64,000 bases of DNA from Daucus carota subsp. sativus. Taxonomy: Eukaryota > Streptophyta > Magnoliopsida > Apiales > Apiaceae. The position numbers and the translations under genes were made by a program. The stretch is taken from the NCBI RefSeq assembly GCF_001625215.2, contig NC_030385.2, positions 44,603,598 through 44,667,597 of the forward strand, given 5' to 3'. Positions 1 to 13,200 of the stretch are shown here, piece by piece (the stretch's first letter is position 1; each line of letters begins with the position of its first letter). The notes beneath the pieces are model-generated. The model worked only from the letters and a program-made list of their open reading frames with translations, made no database searches and was not told the DNA's origin.

Positions 1-448
1 CAGTGTCTTCACAAATTACGACTAGCTATTTGACTACGAAATCAACTATGCAACGCTTTTGTTCTTTGGTCAACTTTTTCAAATATATTAACATGATTTA
101 GACCGTTGCATGTATTAAATGTTCATAGGTTTGTTCCCTGCCCAAGTGTGCATATAGCAGGCATAGATATAGCCATAGACTGAGATTTGTTGCGTCTCAA
201 AATAACAACTACAGGGGACAATGTGTAGCTTGATATATATGTTATATATAATCTCCACTGAGAAGCTCTGTGCACAAAAATTTATAAGCTACAAGTAATA
301 GGTAGGACTGTCAGTTTAAATTCTCAAGCCGCACTGAGGAACTGATCCAGTATCTCAAGCTTAGTTAAAAAAATACACTACCCTTATCAATGCTCGAGAC
401 TTGGAAAGTACGTGTACGTGTGTGTGTGTAAGAGTGGGAGGGATTTAC

Positions 449-3146
449 TGTTATGTAATCAACACCACTTCCAATCTTCTTATCACACTCTGGATGGTAT
501 GGAAGCAACCTTTCCAGGATAGTTTCCTCATGCTCTGGACTTAACCGATCACCACTTTCATATCTGTCACAAAGCAAAACCGATGTGCAAATATTAAAAC
601 CTAAAACCATACCACAACTATGGAAGAAAAACTATCAAAGTCAATATAAGATTCAGATGCATGACGATCACGTTACTGTACTTTGTCATTGTGGTTCCCA
701 AACTAGTATATGTTAATTGTTAAGTATGCTAAATCCAAAACAAGTGTAAGAGTGAAGCATAAGGAAAAAAGAATAATTAAAGACAACAATATGCCACATA
801 TAACATGATTTTCATTACTTTATCCATTCCAATTCCACATATTTAAACTAGAGCTTAATCCCATCAGTTCAGAAATAATTCTCATGCTTCTTCCAGCTCA
901 TATCCTTAACAAAATTTATATCAGAACTATTTACACTCCCAACTTCTTTAATTTCCTTTCAATCTCTAATTATATTCACATCTTTCACTACATACCTTCC
1001 AACCAAAGGGAGCCCAAGTATCTAGTGTATACTTTTCTGGATACCAATTGTTCCAAGAATGTCATAGTGTCTAAGTCTCTCATTCTTACACTATCTACAT
1101 CAGAGTTTATACTGCATGTATCTTTTCACTCAGATTCGATATGAATCCAGTAGATTGAAAACGTTCACTGAAATAGCACTACATATAGCCATATCATTAA
1201 AAATTGAAATTGATAGATTAAGAAAAACATACTCACATAAAAGACTGATGTTTGTTTGGCTGGGATGAACAAAATTGGAGTGATTGGAAAGAAATTTGAA
1301 CTATAAAATGGATAAATGTTAAAAACTTCCATCCATTCATCCATTCCTAACAACCTAAATTATAGCCCTACCCCCCCCCCCCCCCCCCCCCCCCCCCCAA
1401 ACACACACACACAAACCAAATTAAAGAAAATAAATAATAATAATAAAAATTGAGAAGGATGATACATACTTCACGATTCTTATCATAACAAATTTGCACT
1501 CTCCCATTTTATTTTTTTCAAATCTTCCCTCCAAACTCTATTGTTTCCTTTTAATCTCATCTATTCCATTCTCCCCAACCAAACACAACATAAATGACAG
1601 ATGATAAAAGGAAAAAGTGGGACATATAGTAAAAGACTAGATGGGATAAACAAGCATGGCAAATAGATTATCCTCTTTCCCATTAGTTTGATCAAAATTC
1701 AAGAACTGTTGCATCCGTAATTTAGTATTATATTTAGTGCCACGCGACTATATTAACACTCTCATCACGCTATTTGTTGGATACCCAACTATTGACTACA
1801 TATAGCATTTGCACACCATTTTATATAATTTCAAATTTAAATACTTGGCTCAGATGATGCCACAACCATACAACTCTTAAGACCATACCACTTCTACCCT
1901 TCACTCAACCATGAGCATTATCATTTTTGGTTTTTTTATAATGTATTGGGTGAATTACAATTGACTGTGATCCCCAATGCAAACAAAAAGTAGACTACTA
2001 GACTAGAATAGTATGAATGGAAGCATATACCGGGTACTTCACAGAGCTAGTACCAAATGAAAAAACCAGCTTCACAGTCTCTCAAATTTGCTAGTTGTGC
2101 ACTGTAAAACCCCAACCAAATTTCAGCTTGAAATTTTAAGCGAAAATGAGCTATAGAGTTATCAAAGATAATAATTGGCAGTATGTGTTCGATCGTTTTA
2201 GTTCACATAGGCTATGTTTTATTGCAAAGAAAAATAATCCTCAGACTATCTAGAATTTGCGCTCATCATGTCATTATTCTTTCTTGAAATGATCAACTCA
2301 CAAACCAAGCCGGTTGCAATGCAACGGATAATCCAACAAACTATATTTGTTGATGTTCTAATTGACATTGGGAGGACTAATAATCATACTTTCTTCCAAG
2401 GTATTGCTAACCCATAAAGTTAACTAAGAACTACAAAATGACCACCCTCTCCCCGCACTATTAATCGCAACCTAGCCCCAAGGTATCTTGAATCCCATAA
2501 AATTGGCTAAACGTAACTTAATACAAGTCAATGAGATAACACAAACACAAGGTTATGTATAAAATTAAAACAGCAGGCTAGCAGTTCGTGGATTAACACT
2601 GACCGACTTACACTCTTATCCCCCTCAAAACCAAATATCGACTTTCACTTAAATTGGATAATTCCTACTAGTCAGGCTCGATAAATTAGTAGTTTTTTCA
2701 GTCCTAACAAAATCACTCTATCTTCAACCTGCATAAATTAATAAAGTTTTCCAATCACAAATAATTCAAAATTGAGTGAAGCCAACATACTTGCCGGAGT
2801 GAAGAATCATCCTAACAAACCCGACAAGCGGAACCGTATCCTCCAAAATCTGATCTTCCCAATCCACAAAATCCTCCTCTTTCTCCTCCTCCTCCTCCTC
2901 CTCCTCATCATCATCAAGCTCCCTTCTTGACTCCCCCTCTTTCCCCTGTGAAGTCACAGGCTTTCTCAACATTTCAGACCCATAAGCTTCTTGATTACCT
3001 CCCCTAGCCTTCAGGGCACCAAAAGGGGCTTTCTTGAAAGGCCAAGAAACAGCTGTAGAACAAGAAAAAGATTGGTTTGGAGTGATGGGGTTTTTGTGAA
3101 GATGGGTTTGAAGTGATTTTGCTAGCGAGATTGAATAGTATGCCAT
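449..3146 (-). CDS. DCL-like (DUF3223) protein, 5' part; 3' end outside window
   Basis: Two exons are visible: 2791-3146 and 449-563. The junction is in phase, and the product reads HSGKYESGDRLSPEHEE across it. The block from VDWEDQILEDTVPL to KKIGSGVDYIT matches the core of the DCL / DUF3223 family; tomato DCL is needed for plastid development and plastid rRNA maturation. The N-terminus from MAYYSISLAK is Ser/Lys-rich and looks like a chloroplast transit peptide. It is followed by an unbroken acidic tract (DDDEEEEEEEE) of low complexity. I chose the ATG at 3146 because the upstream in-frame extension begins only with TTG. The 2.2-kb intron 1 (564-2790) carries the C28 tract. The donor after exon 2 is ACA|GTAAAT at 448. 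The last exon, expected to start with VG.H, is not in bases 1-448 and must lie left of the window. The family call is firm; which DCL paralogue it is remains unresolved. Confidence 0.82.
1371..1411. repeat. C28 homopolymer followed by (CA)n
   Basis: Bases 1371-1398 are 28 consecutive C, followed directly by an AC dinucleotide run. The tract lies in intron 1 of the DCL-like gene. The exact length should not be trusted, because long homopolymers are prone to sequencing and replication slippage. Confidence 0.9.
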
Positions 3147-3833
3147 TGGATTTAAGTGCAAAATGGGGGGTTTTTGAGGGGTTATTTGTAGATATTATTG
3201 CGATGAATGTGTTGTTCCCAGAGTTATCACCATGCTCTGTGCTTTGGTGATTTTGCAAGGGCTTAACGGTCACAGTCTTGGAGAAGTCTTCGAAATTGGA
3301 GTTAATTGAATATTTTGTGGATTATATTAATAGAATTTTCAATTAAATAAATATTTTAGATGTTTTTTTAATATAGCTTTCTAGGAGAATGGTATCACAG
3401 TTGATTGTTAGTTTTGGAGTAGTTGATTGTGTATTTTCGTCATCCTCCATGTATTTTTATTAATTAATTATTAAGTTGTGTATAATTATTTTAATATAAA
3501 TGGTTTTCATGGATATTAAATTATATAATTATTAATTAATTAATTAACCAACACTACAAAATTTTATATCATATATTTACTATTATTATCATAAAATATA
3601 TGAGTCGTCATTTTATTATTTATTATTTATTATTAAATATTAGTAGACTAAATAATATTTTAAACATGTTTTTAATCACTCATTTGTGAATAAATAAGTA
3701 GTATTTATTGTGGTAATATCCAAATTTTTGGTTAGGAAAAAGTTTTCAAAATTAAATTTATAAAATTAAAATTTATTTTTTTATGTATGTGCAAGAAGGT
3801 ATTAACAATCAAAGGGACAGTACTCATGAGGGA

Positions 3834-3897
<64 letters not shown>

Positions 3898-5520
3898 AGT
3901 AAAGGAAGTATATTTTCTAGAACCAATGTATATGCTCATATGCCGGAAAATACTTACTTATCTCAGTTTTGCTGATCAGAAAGAACTGTTTTGAGTTGTA
4001 AATGGATTGATCTCACAACTCGTTCATGGCCTTCCCCAAGGAGGTTAGTTTTAACTTTTAACTCCTGTCACTCAGCTGTTGGGCCTGTGTGGCAAACTAT
4101 TTGGATCATGTCAAAACTCCTTTCTTTGCATAAGTTGGTACTTGGTATGGAACTCAAAAGTAATTTGATCGCAGGTTCGGCTAGCATGACGAACTTTTGG
4201 AAGTTGGGCAGGCTAGGAAATTGGTTTTAGCCCAACAATTATACTTCCAATTGTGTGTATAACTCTTTAGTCTTTATGGAATAATAAATACTGTAAATTC
4301 TTGGAAGTGCGGTCTATCTATTTTTTTTCAAATTTATATTATAATTTAATTATTAATTTTTAAAAAATTAGTTTTTATATTAAATTTTTATTCAACTTAA
4401 ATAAATCATAAAATTATATTTTATGAAAATTTGGATACATGCTCAACTCTAGGTAAAAAGCGTTAATAACTTGGAGGGAGGTGGGAAGGAGAAATACTAA
4501 TATTTATTTTGAATTTTCAATTTACAACAATATATTTAAAAACGATACACCAAAGACATTCTTTTATATTATACACACACATATAATATAATATATATAC
4601 TTGTCCAAAGATATAGTACACATACTTCAATATATTTATATATGAAAAGTTTTATTATTTTAATAAAAATTATTATAATTATTTTTCTAAATATTGATTT
4701 GTATTATATATACTATATTTAGGTAAGAGAAGAATATTAAACTTTCATGTCAAAATAACATTTATAGATTTGATTATATTCCTAAATTATTTATTTATTA
4801 ATCTAAAATGAAATTAAACAACTAAAAACAAGAAAATTAACAAAAGGCGATCAGGATAAGGATGAATCAGAACAATATCACTGTCAAGATGAAGGTGATG
4901 ATATTTGAAAACAACGATCCTGGCATCGGAAATTGCTAAATTTGTTACAAAATGCACGTCAATAATACTCCAAATTTCACATGATAAACGGTGAAATGTC
5001 TTGGATGGATAACCGATTATAAACGACAAATGTCATGTCACATTATATTTAATATATGGCCCACTTTTTTCTTTTACTCTTTTTACATATCTTTAAATAT
5101 TTATTGATAAATTTTTTATGATTTTTATAATTTGAATTATATTGAATTGTTTATATATGTATAATAAGTATTGGGAATTTCGTATTTCATATTTTTTGTA
5201 AACTATTTAAAAAGTTGTTGAAAAAAAAAGATCGTATTCTAAAATATTTTGTTAAAATAGAGACATTTAAACGAAAGAGTGTTTATTATTTATAAGTTAA
5301 AAATATTTTTTAATTTATGCGTGTAATCAATATTTTATTGATATTTACGATTTATGTGGTGTTAAATTTAATAATATAATAATAATATACTATAGATATA
5401 TCCTTTGAAGTGTTATATATATTTTTATAATTCAAATTCTAAAAATAAAATAAAACAAAATACTTAAATTAATAAAATTTTTGATTTTCTTAAATTTTGA
5501 TGACAATCGACTTGTATATA
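3147..5520. other. AT-rich intergenic spacer, divergent DCL-like and COR27 genes
   Basis: This is the shared upstream region of two divergently oriented genes. It contains a TA microsatellite and many A/T runs. Short open frames at 3991-4230 and 4814-5029 have no recognisable domain or splice context. No RNA gene was recognised. Confidence 0.6.
3835..3893. repeat. (TA)n microsatellite
   Basis: About 29 TA units follow GGGAG at 3830-3834. That GGGAGTA resembles a Stowaway terminus, so the microsatellite may have grown from the TA target site of an old insertion. Confidence 0.9.
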
Positions 5521-5755
5521 CTCCCTCCGTCCCATTTTAACTGCTTTTGACTTTTTTACACGTATTTTAAGATGTTAAAAAAATTACATCTAAACATGAT
5601 TATTTTTTATAAAATTTATATCAAATAAAAGTTTAGAGTCTAAATTTTTATTTGATATAAGTATTGAAATTTTTTATTGAGTGTAGATATTGTTTTTTTA
5701 CACCTCAATATACGTGTTAAAAAGTCAAACATCAGTTAAAATGGAACAGAGGGAG
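5521..5755. mobile_element. Stowaway-like MITE
   Basis: This 235-bp element has TA target sites on both sides and termini CTCCCTCCGTCCCATTTTAA and its imperfect complement ending GGGAG. The interior is partly self-complementary (TATCAAATAAAAGTTTAGA against TCTAAATTTTTATTTGATA). This is the standard signature of Tc1/mariner-derived Stowaway elements. It ends about 430 bp upstream of the COR27-like start codon. Confidence 0.88.
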
Positions 5756-5938
5756 TATTATTTTTAAACCGATTTGACCCGGGAGGTAAAAAAGAATGGA
5801 CTTGTCTCTGGCAAAAGGTGCACTGAAAAATGAGATAGATAACACAAGTGGCCAACTGTGTAAAGCAGATATTTATTGTACTAGTAGTACAATACAATAA
5901 GTTTTGTAGGATATTTTGTGAAACAAAGCAGACACCAC

Positions 5939-5947
5939 AAAATATCT
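5939..5947 (+). promoter_or_regulatory. Evening element (AAAATATCT) in COR27-like promoter
   Basis: An exact AAAATATCT lies 238 bp upstream of the ATG. A related inverted sequence (CAAAATATCC on the minus strand) lies near 5910-5919. Evening elements bind CCA1/LHY/RVE MYB factors and give evening-phased and cold-responsive expression. That fits what is known of COR27/COR28 in Arabidopsis. Confidence 0.7.
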
Positions 5948-5997
5948 TCTCAGCTAGCTCTCATCTAGACTCTCTGTTCCGCTGGCAAGCTCTCCGC

Positions 5998-6020
5998 TGA
6001 CGTGGCACCCAGACACGTCT
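5998..6020 (+). promoter_or_regulatory. Paired ACGT-core (bZIP) elements
   Basis: TGACGTGGC at 5998-6006 and GACACGTCT at 6012-6020 are two ACGT-core sites about one helical turn apart, upstream of the COR27-like gene. Such cores bind bZIP factors such as HY5 and ABFs. Binding here is inference. Confidence 0.5.
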
Positions 6021-6184
6021 GAAAAGCGAGACACAACTCAACTCAAACTTTTTTTTCCATAATGTTTTTCTCATACATAAACTCAAACACCTCCTTGCAT
6101 TATTTCCTTCTCCTTAACAAATAATCAAGCATCATCGTATTATTACACAGATACATATACATCTGTATACACATATTTTCAGAC

Positions 6185-9100
6185 ATGGAAGGTTCTTTTC
6201 CTCCGCCGAGTTCCGCCGCCGGCTCCGATCTCCTCCGTCGCCGGAATTCCGATCCGGTAACTATTTATATAAACTCCTTTTGTAAATCAAGATATTAAGA
6301 TCTTACACTGTCTTTTGTATGATTTTTTGTCTCAACTGAATGATTGAATCAAGATGTCAAGATATTAATATGTTGTTATAAATATATTTATTTTAAACTT
6401 TTGTTTTGGTGAGTTTTAATATGCTTTGTTATCATGTTTATGTGCTTTGAAGAAACAACTAACAAGTGGATGTAATAAACTTGATATAATTAGTACTTTT
6501 GTTACGTAGCTATTAACTTGAATCTGTTATTTCTACAGTTTAAGGATAGTAAAGAAAGGCTACTTGCTCAGTATTATTTGTTTATTACTACCTTTTGATG
6601 CGATAAGAAATTGAATTTAAGTTTGCTTCGAAGGAAGAACACTTGTTGTTTAAGCTTAATTTGTGAAGGTCATGGATATTGTAATTCAATAATTTATGTT
6701 GTGAAGGTCACATGTTTGGAGAATTTAAATCTGGCTTAAAGAACATGCTGGATATTATTCTCCACATTTTAGATCTTAGTTTAGGTCATGGATTTTGTTT
6801 CTGGTAGTGCCAGCCTTTTTGATGAATTATATTGCTTGTTTAGTGGCTTATATGAAGATCTTTTGGATCCTTTTCTTTTACTATACACTTAACCTCTAAA
6901 TATTTGTTAATTTAAAGCTTACTTGGTTTGGGCCCATATGAGCTTGAAGGAGCACTTTGTGTCTTACTGTTCACCGGAACAAGGGTTCGCTAGAAATGTT
7001 TGTTTATGGGAACTGGCGTTAGTAACCTGTGGACTTTTGCACCTTGATCTAATACACTAATTAGTTGTAGAGATTTCACATCGAGATATTATATTTGCCC
7101 ATGGAGTTCATAGATTTTATCATTGCAATTTGTCTCAGGATTCTCAAAAGAGTGATTCAGTGGGCACAGAATGGACAGATGAGAAACATAACGAGTATCT
7201 ACAATCTATGGAGGCATCTTTTGTGGACCAATTATATAATTCCTTGGATTTGCATGGTTCACAGTCACACAAGGAGCACTTATCAGATCCTAAATCCTCC
7301 AGGCAAATGCATGTCAGCACTCGTATTCCTTCTGGACAGGTATAGTATCTTATACACTTGTGTTCTTTGGAGCTAATTTTGATTTTTTAGGGGAGCTAGT
7401 CTTAATGCATAACCTTATTTGTGTACTTTCCCCCTGTGTTTCTGACTATGTATCTGTGATTCAGTTTAAGGTCCTTCGGGATGGTTGTTGGACGAAGGTT
7501 AATTTTAGAAGAGGTGAAGCACCATCGAGGATTGCCAATGATCCACGTGATATTTCAGTGAATCCATGGGTTCGACATTACAGGTCGGGACATAGACACC
7601 AAACTCACCAAACTGTAGCAAGTCCTAGTATACAAGGAAAAACTATATTGGATTCAAAAAATCCGTTTCATATGTTGCAGCCTAATTTGTGCCACCACGA
7701 TACTGCAGACAGCAATACAGGTAGCTCCCACCTCTACTCAAATGATTTGCTTGAAGCCTTTTTTGCCTCCACATGGTTGTTGATGGGTTTTTTTGTGGCT
7801 AGGAAAGAATGATACTTGGGTTACTGAACATATCCCCATGTCGGATCCTCGGACACTTGAATCCCTGTGTCCGGCATGGGGACACTCGTACAATACCAAA
7901 TAGTATTATTTGTTTCACAACTTGTAATTAATTCTGAGTTAAGTTACTATGTACGTAAAAGCTAAGTAACTGGCTGAAAGATGATTGAGTTATGCATTTA
8001 ATTTAATTTGCATAGATTTTTTTTGTCAAGAGATTTTGTTATACATAAAATGAAATATATATTCATGTCATTTCTATAGATGAGTTACCCCCACACCCGG
8101 ATTCCCATATTATGATGTTTGTTGAATCTGTGTATTCCCATGCTACACATCTACATACCCGTATCCTTGCTTCATAGTTTTGCGGTGGTGTAGGCTACTT
8201 TTGTTCATGTGCTACTCAAGTTCTTCTCTGCAGTTTGCAGCCTCTCTTTCATAGCTAGATTTATTAAATGCTTCAACCATGTATAGGGAAACTATTTTAA
8301 GTGTAAAGAGCATGACAATGTCATGAGGGTTGAATCCTTATATGTAAGGAATTTAAAATTAAGTCTAGTATATAGTTCTAAACGGAAAAACAAGTCAAAT
8401 TTGGGACACAAAAAGTACAGAGGTGAAACAAAGCTGCTTCTGATATTGGTATAGTTAAACCAAATGTAGGACATAGCATTTCTATAAAATGAACAACGTT
8501 TTACACAGTTCTCTTTTCCATTTTTGTTTTATTTTACCATTTTGATCTATGGTGAAATGGTAGGGAGAAGAGTGGAAGTATTAGAAGTGATCTATTGTGC
8601 TAAAAGAAAGTCTATTTAAATGAGAAAGCTATTGTCTTCACCTCTAGGCTCTATGCATATAGGTTTTTATGTGTTACCCAGTTCCTTTAGTGAAGTTGAG
8701 TAGTTTGTAGACAAAGAAATCATTGTCACATGTCCTGTTTTTTCCTTGTATCTTTGAAAGTTTGTAGTATACCAAGTGCTGTATCGTTGCATATTGGTTT
8801 TTTGAGATCATCGATACTGCCCATAAAAGATTCCAATTGGTTTTCACATAGTTTCAGGCATAATCCAGGTTCAAATTATACAGTCTTAACAAACTTGGCC
8901 CTTTTTTTTTTTTATTGCAGAGGTGACAGACCAGAATTTTGTTGATGAAGATCTTGATAAAGAGGTGGCAAGCCAAACTGAGATCAAAGCTGCAGTGCTT
9001 GCTAGTACAAGCAGCGACCAAGTAATATTAGTAGTATGCTAGTATATGATTTCACACACATTAGCAGTTTTTTTTATGTATACATCAGTATATAAAATGC

Positions 9101-9196
9101 TCACTTGGTTCTGTGTTCCTGTAGGTTGTGCCTTGCAGAGAGTTCCCAGCGACAGAAGATGCAGGGAATATTAATAGCTCTTCAGTGAAAGATTAA
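6185..9196 (+). CDS. COR27: COR27/COR28-like cold-regulated clock protein
   Basis: Five exons (6185-6256, 7139-7339, 7465-7720, 8921-9021, 9125-9196) give a 233-residue protein; all junctions are GT/AG and in phase. Three blocks typical of the COR27/COR28 family are visible: WTDEKHNEYLQSMEASFVDQ (from residue 36), FKVLRDGCWTKVNF (92-105) and NPWVRHYR (124-131). There is no signal peptide or membrane segment. In Arabidopsis these nuclear proteins are induced by cold and by light at night. They repress clock and cold-response genes and interact with COP1 and HY5. The evening element and ACGT motifs upstream agree with that regulation. Intron 3 (7721-8920) is large and holds degenerate repeat-like sequence rich in GTGTCC and CCCATG words near 7.8-8.16 kb. 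COR27 and COR28 cannot be told apart here. Confidence 0.87.
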
Positions 9197-10215
9197 AGTG
9201 TTCAGTATCCTGCATTGATTAGCAACCAGTAACCAAGGAAGTCCATAGACCTGACAAATTGTATCCATCTAGTGCAAAGTATTGAAAGATCCTTGAGAAG
9301 TACCTCCGACTCCAGACCAGCGATTCTAGGCCATTTCGAGAGTGAGCTGTAGGTTGAAGCTAGACCTATATGTTTAATGAAATATGTAATAGGTGCTAAT
9401 ATGTCTCTTATGTATTCTGAGAGGAGTGTGGGAAGACATGTTCGATGGTGCTGCAGTGGGTAGCAAATTAGCAATAGACCCTTCATGTTCACCAAGACTT
9501 GCACAATGTGCATCAAACATGTTTGAGTTGCGAAACTGACCGCAAATTACTACAAGATCCTTGGACAGTTGATGGGTGTTGACAATTGTTGTTCTTTTTA
9601 GAAATAAGCAAGTAAAATCAGATTGTAAGATTACTCAGAAATTATTTTTTAAGAGAAACGAATATTTAATGACAAATTTTTAAACTGAAATTTTTAAAGA
9701 AATATTTATTAAATAATGTATATTATGTAAAATAATCAATTATTACATGTTGGAGCAGGTTTATATCTTTTTTATAAAAAATTGTTCCCAGATAGGTGTT
9801 ATATCATTAAATAATTTGTAATTATTTTTGATATATAATTAATTATAATATATCAGAAATTCAAAAATTCATAAATTACACTTATTTAAAATTTACTATT
9901 TTTTTAATGATTAAGATTAAGGAAATAAATTACTAGAGATAAATAAACAAATAATTTACTGAACCGTGTTTTTCAAAGGGGCCGATAAGAAATACCCGAG
10001 GAAAAACAACTCAGAACTGAGGTTCCAAACACTTTTGACCGGAGCCGTTATATGCAATTCGATTCTCAGGATCATAACGCACACGGCACACCCACCTCCC
10101 TCTCTCTCTCCCTCCCTCTCCCTCTCTCTCTCTCTGCTTGTAGACTTTTAAGTTTCCAACTTTTCAATTCCAATTAGGTCAAGAAACACACACAATTTCC
10201 CTGTAATACCATACG
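9197..10215. other. COR27 3' flank and COQ10 5' flank with CT-rich leader
   Basis: The first part is presumed 3'UTR of the COR27-like gene, followed by AT-rich DNA. Close to the COQ10 start there is a pyrimidine tract, mainly (CT)n, at about 10089-10135. CT-rich tracts are common in plant 5'UTRs and core promoters. Confidence 0.55.
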
Positions 10216-13200
10216 ATGCCGCCCTTCATGTCGGCATCAAGGGCTGCAAGAACCCTACTTCAGCGCAAAAATGGCCTTAAACCCTCAGTATTATGTAATA
10301 GAAACAAATGGGGCTTGGCAAATCTTGTTCAAGTTGAAGGGCTAAGTAGCATTGCTTGTGTAAACCAATTTCTATTAGGTAATGGGAGTAGTCTTGCTGC
10401 AAAGAAGAGGCATTTTTTTGTTAGTGAGTGTGATTATGGGGGGATACGGAAGAGGGGTTTGCTCGGGTGTGGCGATGGGGCGGAGGCTAATGTTCTTGCT
10501 AAGGTTTATGAGGAGAAACGCGTGTTAGGGTCAGTTTTTCCTTTGTGTGCAATTATGTTTGTAGGGAATAAATCTTTGTTGTTTTGGTTGATATTAATTT
10601 GTTTAGCATTTTCATGAAGTGGCATTTTGTTTAGCATTTTTATGAAGTGGCATTTGAATGTATTAGTTAAAGTAATAGTTGTTGCTAGTTAGTTTATTGT
10701 GTTTTTGTACTACATTTATGTGCTTTGGTGATACCTCTAATCTGTCATCACGTATATAATGCTCTAGCTTCTATATACAAAGTAAAGAGAAAATGTACAT
10801 GCATCCTGTACATCTTACTCTCCCTTGACATGCTATATGAGTGGTATGCTTAGGTCTGTTTGGATTAGTTAGTAGCACTTGCCCGAATCAAAAGAGGGAT
10901 TTTGCAGGAATCTGTATATTCTAATGTTGGATTTTATGTATTCGTATATGTATTTAGTTTAGAGATAACTATTATTAGCAGCCTAGCAGGACTGCAGGAC
11001 ATAATCAAAAAGCATACTTTATTTAATCAAGTCGGGCTAATAATATTCCAGGTCTGTTTGGTTCAAGCATACTATCTGCTTTATTGACGAATAAATTCAT
11101 ACCCCCTGCATTGAAATCTATCAAGTATCTTACAAATATGAGCATACCAATCTGAATCTGAATGTGCAAATATTCAGTTGTCGAAAAATTTAAAATATGA
11201 AGTTCATATAGATTTACTGGAGAAAGAAATCACAATTACACAGTTATCAACCTAAAACCTGTTATATCTTATATTAAAAGTAGATGCATGCCCAAATATC
11301 TTGCAGAATAGAAAATAATCTTCTTTATGAATAATGAAATGTGTATGAGCCAGCTGATGCAAACAACTATCAGATGGAAGCGATAACATGGTAGCTTGGC
11401 TATGTGATACATTTAAAATTGACAATTTGCATTCACATGCTTCTCATTTCTCTTTGTTTTTGCTTTGATTGTCAGGTACTCTCAGGAGCAGCTATATTCG
11501 GTTGTTGCTGCAGTTGACTTGTATTCAGATTTTGTTCCTTGGTGTCAGAAATCAGATATAGTTAGATCCTTTCCTGATGGATCATTTGATGCTGAACTGG
11601 AGATTGGTTTTAAATTTCTTGTTGAACGATACATGTCGCATGTCGAACTAAGTAAACCAAAATATGTGAAGGTGGGAAAATCTTCCGTTTTATTATTTGT
11701 GTTGTGAGTTTATAAAATTCCATCAGATAGTGCTGGTCAGTATATATGAATCAAACTGAGGTCCTGCTCGTCGGCTATTAAGAGCTGAGGGCAATTAACT
11801 ATAAAATCACATCTAGGCAAGTAGGGGTGGTAATTTCGGGTAATTCGTACTTTCTTGAGTCGGGTTCGTGTTGGGTTTCGGGTCGTGTCAAATTTGCCAC
11901 CCCTATAGAGTATAGGCAAGTGGAAAGCATTGAGTAAAACAAAGGGAAGGTTATGTTCTAGACTTTATCTAGGTTGGTGGCTGGTGTAAAATCATATGTT
12001 GCAGAATCTGCTGTAGTGATCATTGAACCATGTCACATTTGTTCTTTTTGATGTCTGGAGGTTCACATAACTACCGTTATGTTATTTTTACTCACATTAT
12101 GTTCTCCGACTCTTCAGTTTAGGTAGCCGTACCCGTGAGACCGTGTCCGACACTTGGAAACTCAGACATGACACTTATTTCGTGTTGGACACTTTGACTG
12201 AAATGTGGACATTTGACCAACTAAAGAACCTCATATAAGTTGAATATACAAAGCAAACCGAAAAATTAAAAGAAAAAAAAAACAAGTATGGAAGATCCCT
12301 CATTTGCAAAATTCCTTACAAAATTGTGTTTCATCAGTCTTGATTGTTACTTTTTGTTAAGGTATCTTCTTACCATGCTTGTTTATTAAGTATTATGCTG
12401 TGTCCCTATACCGGTGTCCTATTCGCTGTGTCCCTGTGGCCTATACCCGTGTCCAAAAAAAAAGACAGTGTCCCTGTGTCTAATTTTTAGATTTTTTGAG
12501 TCCGACACTCGGATATTGTCGTGTCTGACACGTCGTACTCGAGTCGGATTAACGTATTTAACAATCCTTCTTCAATATGAAAAGAACCTAGTTAGGTAGA
12601 AATGATAAGTGGTTATGGCTTCTGATATAGCCTGCTGGTTACTTTTTAAGAGTCAAAACAAGCAAAGTTTGTACTTTCTGGTGTCCATTTATCTCCTGTC
12701 ATAAGTTAGAAGACGAGAAGTTAGCATGAAAGTTATTTCGACAACATTATGAAAGAATCATTTGTAGAGTCACTTTTTATGCATCCCGAAATGTAAGTTT
12801 GTGCTCCTGAGTCCTGAGTTCCTTTCACATTGTTGTGATGGTCGCTTATTACTTGTTCCAGAGAGAATATATCGAAAGAAGTTACTTGGGGATTTATCAG
12901 TTTCCTCAGTTCAATTTTAATTTTATAGGTCTTGCCACGACAAAGAATTATGAACAACTATACACATTTGTTGTTATAATACAAAATAGACACCCCTAAA
13001 ATATTACAGTTGACAATATATTTCGCGCACACACACACACACACATTTTTTTTATTTCCACAATTTTGATGGTTAGAATTGTGTTCCTTGCATGAATAAA
13101 ATTAGCAATGAGTTCCTAAATGTTAACCTAACAATGTCATTGTATTTGCTGATGAAAGTTGTTTTTGTATAACTCATCACTTGTATTCTGTTTGCAGACT

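Noticed and set aside
3147-3161. N-terminal extension of the DCL-like protein (HLNP before MAY)
   Set aside because: It begins at TTG. The ATG at 3146 is a normal plant start.
3732-3975. Tyr-Ile repeat peptides
   Set aside because: Direct translation of the TA microsatellite.
3991-4230. 79-codon open frame on the plus strand
   Set aside because: No domain, no splice partners, and it sits in an AT-rich spacer. Likely chance.
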